Shown here: positions 1-7,104 of the stretch, piece by piece | Position numbering within the stretch: the stretch's first letter is position 1 | How the letters are laid out: every line of letters begins with the position of its first letter | Source of the DNA: Micromonospora craniellae | GTDB lineage: Bacteria > Actinomycetota > Actinomycetes > Mycobacteriales > Micromonosporaceae | Assembly: GCF_014764405.1 (NCBI RefSeq) | Contig: NZ_CP061725.1 | Span: 868,001-932,000 of the forward strand | Length of the DNA stretch: 64,000 nucleotides | Direction: 5' to 3' | Notes under the pieces: model-generated | Seen by the model: only the letters and a program-made list of their open reading frames with translations | Told to the model about the DNA's origin: nothing | Database searches by the model: none | Position numbers and translations under genes: made by a program

Positions 1-1359
1 CGTATCCAGGTGCCGCGCGACTGGGCCGGCGGCACCGGCGCCACCACGGGTCCCGGCGCCGACGAGACCTTCGAGATCGCCCTGCTGCGGGTCCGCTCCG
101 ACAACCAGCGCAACCGCATCGGCTCGCTGCTGATCAACCCGGGCGGCCCGGGTGGCTCGGGCGTGGACACCGCCGTCTACCTGTCGTTCGGCGAGCAGTT
201 CGGCGGCCTGCCCGACAGCATCATGGAACGATTCGACATCATCGGCTTCGACCCGCGCGGCGTGGCCCGGTCCAGCCCGGTCGAGTGCATCTCCGACGCC
301 GACCTGGACGGCGTCTTCGGCTACGACCCCGACCCGGAGAGCCAGGAGAAGTTCGACGTCCTCGTCATGATGGCCAAGCGCATCGGCCAGGGCTGCGGTG
401 ACAAGTACGGCGACCAGCTCAAGCTCTACTCCACCGAGCAGACCGCCCGGGACATGGACGCGATCCGCGCGGCGGTCGGCGACGACAAGATGACCTACCT
501 CGGGTACTCCTACGGCACGCTGCTCGGTGCCACGTACGCCCAACTCTTCCCGCAGCGGGTGCGGGCGCTGGTGCTCGACGGCGCGGTCGACCCCCGACAG
601 AATCTGATCGCCGGCTCGGAGAGCCAGGCCAGGGGCTTCGAGCGCGCCTTCGACAACTTCGGCCGGTGGTGCGCGGCCAACGCCGCAAACTGCCCGATCG
701 CCCCCGACGCCCGGGCCGCGGTCGTCTCCGCCATCGACAAGGCCAGGTCCTCCCCGATCCGCTCCGCCGACGGCCGCGAGGCCACCGCCGGCTGGGTCTT
801 CTACGCGGTCATCTCGTCGCTCTACAACGAGACCGGCTGGCGGCAGCTCGCCCGCGCCATCGACCAGTTGGACAAGGGCAACCCCGAGGCGGTGTTCCAG
901 CTCGCCGACAACTACGCCGACCGCGACCAGAACGGCCGCTACACCAACCTGTTCGACGCCAACACCGCGATCAACTGCGCCGACGACGAGGAACGACCCA
1001 GCCTGGAACGGATCCGCCAGTTGCAATCCCAGTGGCGGACGCAGTACCCCCTCTTCGGACCAGCGCTGGCCACCGGCCTGGTCTCCTGCACCGAATGGCC
1101 CGGCGGCACCGACCCCTACCCCACCGGCCGCGCCACCGGCGCCCCGCCGATCCTGGTCATCGGCACCACCGGCGACCCCGCCACCCCCTACGAGCAGACC
1201 CCGGCCCTGGCCGAGATGCTCGGCGTCGGACGCGTGCTGACCTGGGATGGCGAGGGGCACACGGCTTACCCGCAGACCCCCTGCATCACCGAGGCCGTCG
1301 ACGCGTACCTGATCGACCTGACGCTGCCCGCCGAAGGCCTGCGCTGCCCGGCCCGTTAG
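1..1359 (+). CDS. Secreted tripeptidyl aminopeptidase-like alpha/beta hydrolase, 5' end missing
   Basis: This is the C-terminal part of an alpha/beta-hydrolase of the TAP/SlpD type, whose members are exported peptidases releasing peptides from protein N-termini. The reading frame is open from base 1 (Arg-Ile-Gln-Val-Pro-Arg-Asp), and that sequence matches the start of the mature domain in the family, so the true start and signal peptide lie upstream of the window. Counting from base 1, the nucleophile is in GYSYG with Ser at codon 170, the acid is in TTGDPATP with Asp at about codon 392, and the base is in GEGHTAY with His at codon 420. The triad is therefore complete. The C-terminal TAP-like domain with its cysteines (for example LVSCTEWP) is present. 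The position upstream of msrB and the heme genes resembles the Rv2672 position in M. tuberculosis, recalled rather than searched. Confidence 0.88.
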   Translation, partial: RIQVPRDWAGGTGATTGPGADETFEIALLRVRSDNQRNRIGSLLINPGGPGGSGVDTAVYLSFGEQFGGLPDSIMERFDIIGFDPRGVARSSPVECISDADLDGVFGYDPDPESQEKFDVLVMMAKRIGQGCGDKYGDQLKLYSTEQTARDMDAIRAAVGDDKMTYLGYSYGTLLGATYAQLFPQRVRALVLDGAVDPRQNLIAGSESQARGFERAFDNFGRWCAANAANCPIAPDARAAVVSAIDKARSSPIRSADGREATAGWVFYAVISSLYNETGWRQLARAIDQLDKGNPEAVFQLADNYADRDQNGRYTNLFDANTAINCADDEERPSLERIRQLQSQWRTQYPLFGPALATGLVSCTEWPGGTDPYPTGRATGAPPILVIGTTGDPATPYEQTPALAEMLGVGRVLTWDGEGHTAYPQTPCITEAVDAYLIDLTLPAEGLRCPAR

Positions 1360-1361
1360 CA

Positions 1362-1571
1362 GTGGCGGTGATCGAGGCGGTGCGGATCCGCTCGGACCAG
1401 CGCGGGCGGGGCGTGGGCCGCCTGATGCTGGCGTGGGCGATCGACCGGGCCCGGCAACGTGGCTGCGGGCTGGTGCAGCTCACCACCGACAAGAGCCGCC
1501 ACGACGCGCACCGGTTCTATCTCGGCCTCGGCTTCGTTTCGAGCCACGAGGGCATGAAGCTCAGTCTCTGA
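1362..1571 (+). pseudogene. C-terminal half of a GNAT acetyltransferase (truncated remnant)
   Basis: About 69 codons directly after the hydrolase stop encode the acetyl-CoA-binding half of a GNAT protein: the motif QRGRGVGRLM (pattern R/Q-x-x-G-x-G/A), the helix AWAIDRARQRG, then DAHRFYLGLGFVSSHEGMKL, which is the usual C-terminal strand-helix-strand. A normal GNAT has 140-170 residues. Here the N-terminal beta-alpha half is absent, because the frame upstream is antisense-like noise inside the hydrolase gene. GTG codons at 1362 or 1368 could initiate translation but there is no convincing ribosome binding site. I read it as a deletion remnant fused to the hydrolase tail rather than a functional enzyme. 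Confidence 0.65.
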
Positions 1572-1598
1572 CACCCTCTGCGGATCGTTCCTCCAGAG

Positions 1599-2624
1599 TC
1601 AGCGAGGGCGGTCGCGGTCCTTGGAGGGTTGGACCCGCTTGGGTTCGCCGGGCATCTTCGGGTGGTCCGGCGGGTACGGCAGGTCACCCTCGCCGGCTGC
1701 GGCGTCCCGCTCGGACCACTCCAGCAGCGGGGTGATGTCCCACCCGGCGTCGTCGATGCCGGCGTGTGGGTCGCCGCGCTCGGCCAGCCGCTGCGGGACG
1801 GTACGCAGGTCGAAGTCGTCGGGGTCGACGTCGGGCAGCTCGTCCCAGGTGACCGGGGTGGAGACGGTGGCCCGGGCGTTGGCCCGCAACGAGTACGCGC
1901 AGGCGATGGTGCGGTCCCGGGCCATCTGGTTGTAGTCGACGAAGACGCGCTCGCCGCGTTCCTCCTTCCACCAGGCGGTGGTGACCAGTTCGGGGCGGCG
2001 GCGGGCCAACTCCCGGGCCAACGCGATGGTGGCCCGGCGTACCTCGACGAAGCTCCAGCGCGGCTGGATGCGCAGGTAGACGTGCACTCCCCGGCCGCCG
2101 GAGGTCTTCGGCCAGCCGGGCACCCCCAGCTCGTCGAGGATGGCGCGCAGCTCGGCGGCGGCGGTGGCCGCGTGGGCGAAGTCGGTGCCGGGCTGCGGGT
2201 CGAGGTCGACGCGCAGTTCGTCGGGGCGGTCGACGTCGGCGGCCCGGACCGGCCAGGGGTGGAACACCACGGTGCCCATCTGCGCGGCCCAGGCCACGTG
2301 GGCGAGGTCCGCCGGGCACAGCTCGGCCGCCTTGCGTCCGCTGGGGAAGCTGATCTCGGCGGTACGCACCCAGGGCGGCACGCCTCGCGTCGGCACCCGC
2401 TTCTGGAAGAACATTTCGCCCTCGATGCCGTCAGGGAAGCGTTGCAGGGTGGTCGGGCGGTCGCCCAGCGCCCGCATGATGCCGTCACCGACGCTGCGGT
2501 AGTAGTGGAAGACGTCGGCCTTGGTGAAGCCGCGCTCCGGGAAGATCACCCGATCCGGGCTGGACAGCCGGACCGTGTGCCCGGCGACCTTGATCTCCTC
2601 GGCCGCAGCCTTCGCACCTGCCAT
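1599..2624 (-). CDS. ligD: LigD-type polymerase/primase domain protein (stand-alone)
   Basis: This 341-residue protein is a stand-alone polymerase domain of the LigD/PrimPol (archaeo-eukaryotic primase) family. Such enzymes fill in or add ribonucleotides at double-strand breaks in Ku-dependent end joining. The metal-binding DLD of VDLDPQPG is at residues 140-142, the KTSGGRGVHVY loop with the conserved His is at about 173-183, and VDYNQMARDRTIA near 229-241 carries the third acidic residue. No ligase or nuclease domain is attached, as is common in actinomycetes that encode the three activities separately. No ku gene is visible nearby. The ATG at 2624 is divergent from msrB, leaving about 48 bp for both promoters. 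The C-terminal tail is Pro/Lys/Asp-rich and probably disordered. Confidence 0.9.
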   Translation of the reverse strand: MAGAKAAAEEIKVAGHTVRLSSPDRVIFPERGFTKADVFHYYRSVGDGIMRALGDRPTTLQRFPDGIEGEMFFQKRVPTRGVPPWVRTAEISFPSGRKAAELCPADLAHVAWAAQMGTVVFHPWPVRAADVDRPDELRVDLDPQPGTDFAHAATAAAELRAILDELGVPGWPKTSGGRGVHVYLRIQPRWSFVEVRRATIALARELARRRPELVTTAWWKEERGERVFVDYNQMARDRTIACAYSLRANARATVSTPVTWDELPDVDPDDFDLRTVPQRLAERGDPHAGIDDAGWDITPLLEWSERDAAAGEGDLPYPPDHPKMPGEPKRVQPSKDRDRPR

Positions 2625-2659
2625 GGCGCGACCATATGCGATGGGTCCGACCTTCGACG

Positions 2660-2665
2660 TACGGT
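2660..2665 (+). promoter_or_regulatory. -10 hexamer TACGGT of msrB (leaderless)
   Basis: TACGGT begins 12 nt before the GTG at 2672. That places the transcription start on or next to the start codon, and no Shine-Dalgarno sequence lies between them. This spacing decides the msrB start in favour of GTG 2672 over ATG 2636. Confidence 0.55.
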
Positions 2666-2671
2666 TGGCCG

Positions 2672-3082
2672 GTGAGTCTTCCCGACAGCGAGCTGCCCCG
2701 CACCGAGGATGAGTGGCGGGTCCGGCTCAGCCCCGAGGAGTTCCAGGTGCTGCGCGAGGCCGGCACCGAACGGGCGTGGACCGGAGAGTACGTCGACACC
2801 AAGACGCCGGGGAGGTACCGCTGCCGTGCCTGCGGCGCGGAGCTGTACCCGAGCGACACCAAGTTCGACTCGCACTGCGGATGGCCGAGCTTCGACGACG
2901 CCATCCCGGGCGCGATCACCGAGATCGAGGACGCCAGTCACGGCATGCGGCGGACGGAGATCCGCTGTGCCCGCTGCGACAGCCACCTGGGGCACGTCTT
3001 CCGGGGCGAGGGCTTCACCCCGAAGAACACCCGGCACTGCGTCAACTCGCTCTCGATCCGCCTGGACCCCAGCACCCCCTGA
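2672..3082 (+). CDS. msrB: Peptide-methionine (R)-S-oxide reductase MsrB
   Basis: MsrB reduces methionine-R-sulfoxide in oxidised proteins, recycled by thioredoxin. The 136-residue protein has the full family layout. The structural zinc pairs are CRAC (Cys51, Cys54) and CARC (Cys99, Cys102). The catalytic cysteine is Cys123 in TRHCVNSLSIRL, and Cys69 in SHCGWPSF is a possible resolving residue. The GTG at 2672 gives the usual N-terminus ending in EDEWRVRLSPEEF. An in-frame ATG at 2636 would add 12 atypical residues and lie upstream of the -10 box, so it is less likely. The gene is divergent from the LigD-like polymerase, and msrB holds the same relative place near the heme genes in M. tuberculosis (recalled as Rv2674). 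Confidence 0.95.
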   Translation: MSLPDSELPRTEDEWRVRLSPEEFQVLREAGTERAWTGEYVDTKTPGRYRCRACGAELYPSDTKFDSHCGWPSFDDAIPGAITEIEDASHGMRRTEIRCARCDSHLGHVFRGEGFTPKNTRHCVNSLSIRLDPSTP

Positions 3083-3146
3083 CCGCCGGGCACCCGTCGG
3101 CCCCCGCGCCGCGTCCCGGTCAGCCCTGAGCCCACGCCGCGTCCGG

Positions 3147-3755
3147 TCAGCCGTCGGCTGCCGGGCGCGCCGCCAGCATCGCCACCTGGGCGGTACGCGA
3201 CTGCGCGACGCGCCGGGCGAGGTCGCGTACCCGCTCGTCGGTGCCGGCCTCGAGATGCGCCCGGGCCAGGTCGGCGGCGGCCTGTTGGTGGGCGCCGAGC
3301 ACCTCGATCAGCACCGCGTCGACCTCGCCGGGTGCGGCGTGGCGGAGCCGGGCCAACTGGTCCGGGCCGGTGCCGTGCCCGGTGTGGTCGTCGGCCCGTG
3401 CACTGCGCCCGGCCTGCGCCAACCAGGCACGGGCGTCGGCCAGCTCGTCGGTCTCGGTCACCTCGATGGCGGCCACCAGGGTCCGCAGCTCACCGTCGAC
3501 CAGCCGGTCCCGGACCAGGCGGACGATCTCCAGGGTCTGCTCGGTGTGCCCGGCCATCATCGACAGGAACAGCAGGTCGATGCCGGTCATCCCGGTCGCC
3601 GCGGACGGCGTTTCCGGGGCAGCGACCGCTGACGGCGTACCGGTCGGCGCGTGGTCCACAGCCGGCACGGACGGGCCGCCGCATCCGACGGCGAGCAGCA
3701 CGACGAGCAGGGCGGCGAGCGCGGCACGCCAGCGACGCGACGCGACGGACCGCAC
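3147..3755 (-). CDS. DUF305 family lipoprotein
   Basis: The protein has 202 residues. It begins with an Arg-rich n-region and a hydrophobic stretch ending in the lipobox-like LLAVGC, so it is probably a membrane-anchored lipoprotein. The domain that follows matches DUF305: GMTGIDLLFLSMMAGHTEQTLEIV, a central helix with ETDELADARAWL, then a histidine-rich linker (DDHTGHGTG) and a second copy-like helix pair with GAHQQAAADLARAHL. DUF305 is a ferritin-like helical fold whose conserved His/Met residues suggest metal binding. Its exact role is unknown. The GTG at 3755 was chosen because it gives a short charged n-region before the hydrophobic segment. The longer open frame upstream is an antisense shadow of the next gene. 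Confidence 0.8.
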   Translation of the reverse strand: MRSVASRRWRAALAALLVVLLAVGCGGPSVPAVDHAPTGTPSAVAAPETPSAATGMTGIDLLFLSMMAGHTEQTLEIVRLVRDRLVDGELRTLVAAIEVTETDELADARAWLAQAGRSARADDHTGHGTGPDQLARLRHAAPGEVDAVLIEVLGAHQQAAADLARAHLEAGTDERVRDLARRVAQSRTAQVAMLAARPAADG

Positions 3756-3859
3756 GGTACACCGGTGGTGCCGCAGGCGGGACGCGGTGGGGCGTGTCGC
3801 CGGGTGGGGAGCCGGCGTGAGGTGCGGTGCGGGCCGGGCCCGACCGCACCTCGCGCTGG

Positions 3860-4606
3860 TCAGACCTGGGTCCACAGCGCCGCGACGTTCGGCGGCTCCC
3901 ATCCGGCGATGGCGGTGTGCGCCTGCCGGCAGCGGTACGTGCGACCGCCGTAGGTGACCTGGTCGCCGACGGCGTACGCCCGGCCGGCGGTCCAGGTGCC
4001 CCCGACCGGCGGGTTGGTGGTCGGGCCGGTCGTCGGGGTAGGCGACGGTGCCGGCGGGGTGGTCGGGCTCGGGCTCGGCGTCGGGTTGCCGCTGCCGCCA
4101 CCGACCTGCAGGTCGACGCAGGAGTAGAAGGCGTTGGCGGTGTCCGAGATGTTCCACACGGCCAGGAGCTTCTGTCGGCCCGAGTAGCCGGACAGGTTGA
4201 CGGTGTGCGAGACCGTGGCACCCGGCTGGCGACCGCCGCCGCTGAACACCGCGACCCGGGTGTTGCCGATGAAGTACTCCCAGTCGCGGGTGGCGTGCAT
4301 GGCGGTGTTGCCCCAGGTGAAGGTCGCCGTGGTGCCGACCGAGGTGGCGGGCCAACCCCGGTTGTCATCGTTGAGGGCGGCGAAGTGGGAGATGTTGGCG
4401 TGGCAGTTCCGCAGCCCCTTGGGGCCTTCCACGCTCTGCGGCTCCCAGCGGATCTGGCCGCAGTCGGGGACCCGGTTCTGGGCACAGAGCGCCTGGCGGC
4501 TCGGCGGCGACGAGACGTAGCCGTGGGCCTGGGCCGGGGTGGCGACGGCCAGGGTGGAGACCACGGCCCCGGCGGCGACGAGTGGGAGGGTGATTCTTCG
4601 ACGCAT
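3860..4606 (-). CDS. Chitin-type AA10 lytic polysaccharide monooxygenase with CBM5/12
   Basis: This secreted copper enzyme cleaves crystalline chitin oxidatively. The 248-residue precursor has a signal peptide at 1-27 ending AQA, so the mature N-terminus is His28 (HGYVSSPPSR), the first ligand of the copper histidine brace. The second ligand is His104 in NTAMHATRDWEYF, and the axial Phe160 is in DTANAFYSCVD. The segment WEPQSVEG is typical of the chitin-active CBP21-like group. A Pro/Thr/Ser-rich linker (about 172-203) joins a C-terminal chitin-binding CBM5/12 module with WTAGRAYAVGDQVTY and GWEP. The ATG at 4606 follows AAGGGAG. An upstream in-frame ATG at 4627 would lengthen the signal peptide needlessly. 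A second LPMO of another type lies 1.3 kb away. Confidence 0.92.
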   Translation of the reverse strand: MRRRITLPLVAAGAVVSTLAVATPAQAHGYVSSPPSRQALCAQNRVPDCGQIRWEPQSVEGPKGLRNCHANISHFAALNDDNRGWPATSVGTTATFTWGNTAMHATRDWEYFIGNTRVAVFSGGGRQPGATVSHTVNLSGYSGRQKLLAVWNISDTANAFYSCVDLQVGGGSGNPTPSPSPTTPPAPSPTPTTGPTTNPPVGGTWTAGRAYAVGDQVTYGGRTYRCRQAHTAIAGWEPPNVAALWTQV

Positions 4607-4627
4607 GGCGGCACTCCCTTTCGGCAT

Positions 4628-4690
4628 GTTGCCTGGTCAGGTGCCACCAACATAATTTAAACCTTGTTAACAGTAAAGACCGACATCGAT
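4628..4690 (-). promoter_or_regulatory. AT-rich promoter region of the chitin-type LPMO gene
   Basis: An A/T-rich island with TTAACAAGGTTTAAATTATG (minus strand) stands out in very GC-rich DNA directly upstream of the LPMO ribosome binding site. I cannot assign exact -35/-10 boxes. No canonical DasR site was found. Confidence 0.35.
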
Positions 4691-4836
4691 AAAGCGCGCA
4701 GCTCCGCGAGCTGACGGACCAGCGGCTCGCGGGAGTCGACACGCCCAGCCGGCCGGCCGAGTCGCCGCGATTCCCGCCGAGCGGGCCCGCAGTTGGCGCA
4801 AGCTTGGACAAAGGGTTCTAACTGGAGGGGGCTACG

Positions 4837-5097
4837 GTGGCGATCTGCGAGGTCTGCGGTAACGACTACTGGCTGGCGTTCGAGGTGCGTACGGTCAGCG
4901 GCGACGTGCACACGTTCGACAGCTTCGAGTGCGCCAGCCACAAGCTGGCCCCGATCTGCGAGCACTGCGGCGTCAAGATTCTCGGACACGGCGTGGAGGT
5001 GTCCGGCCGCTTCTTCTGCTGCGGGCACTGTGCGCGAGCGGTGGAGAGCGAGCAGGGTGCCGAGATCCGCGACGCCGTCGGTGCCCGCCCCGCCTGA
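4837..5097 (+). CDS. Small cysteine-rich (zinc-ribbon-like) protein, unknown function
   Basis: The 86-residue protein has eight cysteines arranged as CEVC (residues 4-7), FEC near 30, CEHC near 40 and FCCGHC near 60, plus a conserved-looking LAPICEHCGVKILGHGVEV segment. This suggests one or two zinc ribbons of the kind seen in small actinobacterial regulators or metallothionein-like proteins. The GTG start at 4837 is preceded by GGAGGGG six bases upstream. There is no signal peptide or membrane segment, so it is probably cytoplasmic. It stands alone between the LPMO gene and the elaA-like gene. I do not recognise a characterised homologue. Confidence 0.7.
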   Translation: MAICEVCGNDYWLAFEVRTVSGDVHTFDSFECASHKLAPICEHCGVKILGHGVEVSGRFFCCGHCARAVESEQGAEIRDAVGARPA

Positions 5098-5125
5098 CGG
5101 CTCCCCCACCGATCGCCGCTCGGGC

Positions 5126-5179
5126 GTTAGGAAGGGTCCCCTGCTATACACGAGGCGTTAGCAAGGGTCCCTTCCTTAC
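5126..5179. repeat. Palindromic intergenic repeat, family A copy 1
   Basis: This is a ~53 bp element with arms TAGGAAGGGTCCCCTGCTA and the near-complement TAGCAAGGGTCCCTTCCTTA around the centre TACACGAGGCGT. The same element occurs at 7048, 10377, 22750 and 57899. Here it lies between two genes in the same orientation. Confidence 0.85.
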
Positions 5180-5249
5180 CACCAGGCGCCGTGACGCCGG
5201 CCCCGAGCAACCTACCCGGGTCGACCGGGTCGACCGGATCGGCACGGCC

Positions 5250-5255
5250 TAACCT
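5250..5255 (+). promoter_or_regulatory. -10 hexamer TAACCT of the elaA-like gene (leaderless)
   Basis: TAACCT starts exactly 12 nt before the GTG at 5262, with no ribosome binding site between, so transcription probably starts at the start codon. Confidence 0.55.
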
Positions 5256-5261
5256 GGCCGG

Positions 5262-5702
5262 GTGTCGAGCACCGAACTGCAGGTCGCACGCTTCGCCGAC
5301 CTGGACGCCCGGACCTTTCACGACCTGGTACGCCTGCGCGCCGACGTGTTCGTGGTCGAGCAGCAGTGCCCGTACCCGGAACTCGACGGGCGGGACGTCG
5401 AACCGGGCACCCGGCATCTCTGGCTGACCCACGACGACACACCCGTCGCGTACCTGCGGATCCTGGCCGACCCGGACGGCGCAGCCAGGATCGGACGAGT
5501 GGTGGTGGCCCCGGCGGCGCGCGGCGGCGGGCACGCCGGGCGGCTGATGACCGAGGCACTGGCCCGGATCGGCGACCGGCCCTGCGTGCTGGACGCCCAG
5601 TCGCACCTGGTGGCCCTCTACGCCCGGTACGGCTTCACGGTCAGCGGGCCCGAGTACGTCGAGGACGGCATCCCGCACACCCCGATGCGCCGCACCGCCT
5701 GA
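5262..5702 (+). CDS. ElaA-like GNAT family N-acetyltransferase
   Basis: The 146-residue protein matches the ElaA branch of GNAT acetyltransferases, which transfer an acetyl group from acetyl-CoA to an unknown acceptor. The ElaA signature FHDLVRLRADVFVVEQQCPYPELDGRD is near residues 18-45 (its core is VVEQQCPYPELDGRD). The acetyl-CoA loop is RVVVAPAARGGGHAGRLM at about 80-97, and the C-terminal part has LYARYGFTVSGPEYVEDGIPH, also typical of ElaA. The GTG start is supported by the leaderless -10 box 12 nt upstream. It is monocistronic between a family A repeat and the cellulose-type LPMO gene. Confidence 0.9.
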   Translation: MSSTELQVARFADLDARTFHDLVRLRADVFVVEQQCPYPELDGRDVEPGTRHLWLTHDDTPVAYLRILADPDGAARIGRVVVAPAARGGGHAGRLMTEALARIGDRPCVLDAQSHLVALYARYGFTVSGPEYVEDGIPHTPMRRTA

Positions 5703-5749
5703 GCCGCGGACACCGGGCCCCCGTCAGCCCCACCGACCCCGCCACCACA

Positions 5750-5779
5750 TTGACCAGTGGCGATGGTCTGTGCCATTCT
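5750..5779 (+). promoter_or_regulatory. Candidate promoter of the CBM2-LPMO gene
   Basis: TTGACC at 5750-5755 can serve as a -35 box, with CCATTC or CATTCT at 5773-5779 as -10 (17-18 bp spacing). Overlapping it is the inverted repeat GACCA-N7-TGGTC (5752-5768), a possible operator. The leader to the ATG at 5876 is about 90 nt. Confidence 0.4.
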
Positions 5780-5875
5780 TCGGGCGAAAGCCGGGGCAAC
5801 GTGATCAGGCCGGGAGGGGCAACTCCCGAGCGATCCGGGCGATGTCGCGATCCGACGACTCCCCCTGGGGGCTCC

Positions 5876-6964
5876 ATGTCCAAACTACTCCGAAACTCAC
5901 GGGCACTCTCGCTGCTGGGTGTGACGGCCGGCGCCATGCTGCTGCTCTCCACAGCGCTGGTCGCCCCCGCGTCCGGACACGGTTCCGTGGCCAACCCCGT
6001 CTCCCGCAACTACGGCTGCTGGCAACGCTGGGGCAGCGACTTCCAGAACCCGCGGATGGCCACCGAGGACCCGATGTGCTGGCAGGCCTGGCAGGCCAAC
6101 CCGAACGCCATGTGGAACTGGAACGGCCTGCTCCGCGATGGGGTGGGCGGCAACCACCAGGGCACCATCCCGGACGGCCAGCTCTGCTCGGGTGGCCGTA
6201 CCGAGAGCGGGCGCTACAACGCGTTGGACGCGGTCGGCGCCTGGCGGACCACCTCCGTGGCCAACAGCTTCCGGCTCAAGTTCTACGATCAGGCCAGCCA
6301 CGGCGCCGACTACATCCGGGTGTACGCGACCCGGCCGGGCTACGACGCGCTGACCAAGCCCCTGGCCTGGTCCGACCTGGAACTGGTCGGCCAGATCGGC
6401 AACACCCCGGCGTCCCGGTGGCAGCCGGAGACCGGCGGGGTGTCCACCGAGATCCCGGTGAACGCGCCGGGACGCAGCGGACGGCACGTGCTGTTCACCG
6501 TCTGGCAGGCCAGCCACACGGACCAGGCGTACTACATCTGCAGCGACGTGCAGTTCGGTGGCGGATCCAACCCGCCCCCGACCACGCCGCCGGCCTCGCC
6601 GACGCCGACCCCGACCTTCGACCCGCCGACCACGCCCCCGCCCACCACCGCACCGCCCGCCACGGGCGCCTGCTCGGCGACGTACCGGGTCACCTCGACC
6701 TGGTCCGGTGGCTTCCAGGGTGAGGTGCAGGTGACCGCGGGCAGCGCGGCCATCCGCAGCTGGCGGGTGACCTGGACGTACGCCAGCGGCCAGCAGGTCA
6801 GCCAGGCGTGGAACGCCACCGTCAGTTCCAGCGGTTCGACGGTGACCGCCCAGAACGTCAGCTACAACGGCGGGCTCGGAGCCGGGACCAGCACCACCTT
6901 CGGCTTCCTGGCCTCCGGCAGCGGGTCGAGCGCGCCGACGCTCACCTGCACGGCGACCACCTGA
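5876..6964 (+). CDS. Cellulose/chitin-type AA10 lytic polysaccharide monooxygenase with CBM2
   Basis: The 362-residue secreted copper enzyme closely resembles the Thermobifida E7/TfLPMO10A and Streptomyces LPMO10B group, which oxidises cellulose (C1/C4) and also chitin. The signal peptide spans residues 1-34. His35 (HGSVANPVSRNYGCW) is the N-terminal copper ligand and His142 in YDQASHGADY the second. The axial aromatic is in QASHTDQAYYICSDV near 219-220. The core contains the group hallmark EDPMCWQAWQANPNAMWNWN. A Pro/Thr linker (232-262) leads to a CBM2 from Cys266 to near the C-terminus (CSATYRVTSTWSGGFQGEV and a final Cys), a cellulose-binding module. The ATG at 5876 follows a weak GGGGG. 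The longer upstream frame is out-of-context noise. Confidence 0.92.
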   Translation: MSKLLRNSRALSLLGVTAGAMLLLSTALVAPASGHGSVANPVSRNYGCWQRWGSDFQNPRMATEDPMCWQAWQANPNAMWNWNGLLRDGVGGNHQGTIPDGQLCSGGRTESGRYNALDAVGAWRTTSVANSFRLKFYDQASHGADYIRVYATRPGYDALTKPLAWSDLELVGQIGNTPASRWQPETGGVSTEIPVNAPGRSGRHVLFTVWQASHTDQAYYICSDVQFGGGSNPPPTTPPASPTPTPTFDPPTTPPPTTAPPATGACSATYRVTSTWSGGFQGEVQVTAGSAAIRSWRVTWTYASGQQVSQAWNATVSSSGSTVTAQNVSYNGGLGAGTSTTFGFLASGSGSSAPTLTCTATT

Positions 6965-6970
6965 CCCCGA

Positions 6971-7007
6971 GCGGGGCCGCGCCCACCTCCCTCGGGCGCG
7001 GCTCCGC
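6971..7007. terminator. Hairpin terminator after the CBM2-LPMO gene
   Basis: A 14-bp stem (6971-6984 with 6994-7007, one G-U pair) with a 9-nt loop begins 6 nt after the stop codon. There is no U-tract, as is usual for high-GC actinobacteria. Four tandem GCCGGT units follow at 7023-7047. Confidence 0.6.
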
Positions 7008-7047
7008 CCGGCTCGTCACATCCGCCGGTGCCGGTGCCGGTGCCGGT

Positions 7048-7101
7048 GTTAGCAGGGGTCCCCTGCTATGCACGAGGCGTTAGCAGGGGACCCTTCCTTA
7101 C
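7048..7101. repeat. Palindromic intergenic repeat, family A copy 2
   Basis: The arms are TAGCAGGGGTCCCCTGCTA and TAGCAGGGGACCCTTCCTTA around TGCACGAGGCGT. The left arm is itself a perfect palindrome about GGGGTCCCC. The copy lies between the converging LPMO and hemQ genes, ending 3 bp before the hemQ stop. Confidence 0.85.
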
Positions 7102-7104
7102 GCC

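Noticed and set aside
1629..2675. Long plus-strand open frame antisense to the LigD-like gene
   Set aside because: Its protein is Gly/Val/Arg/Asp-rich without any family motif, and the reverse strand holds an unmistakable polymerase. Such antisense frames are expected in high-GC DNA.
4607..4836. DasR-type site in the LPMO promoters
   Set aside because: No sequence close to ACTGGTCTAGACCAGT is present in either LPMO upstream region; only short GACCA/TGGTC half-sites occur near the cellulose-type gene.
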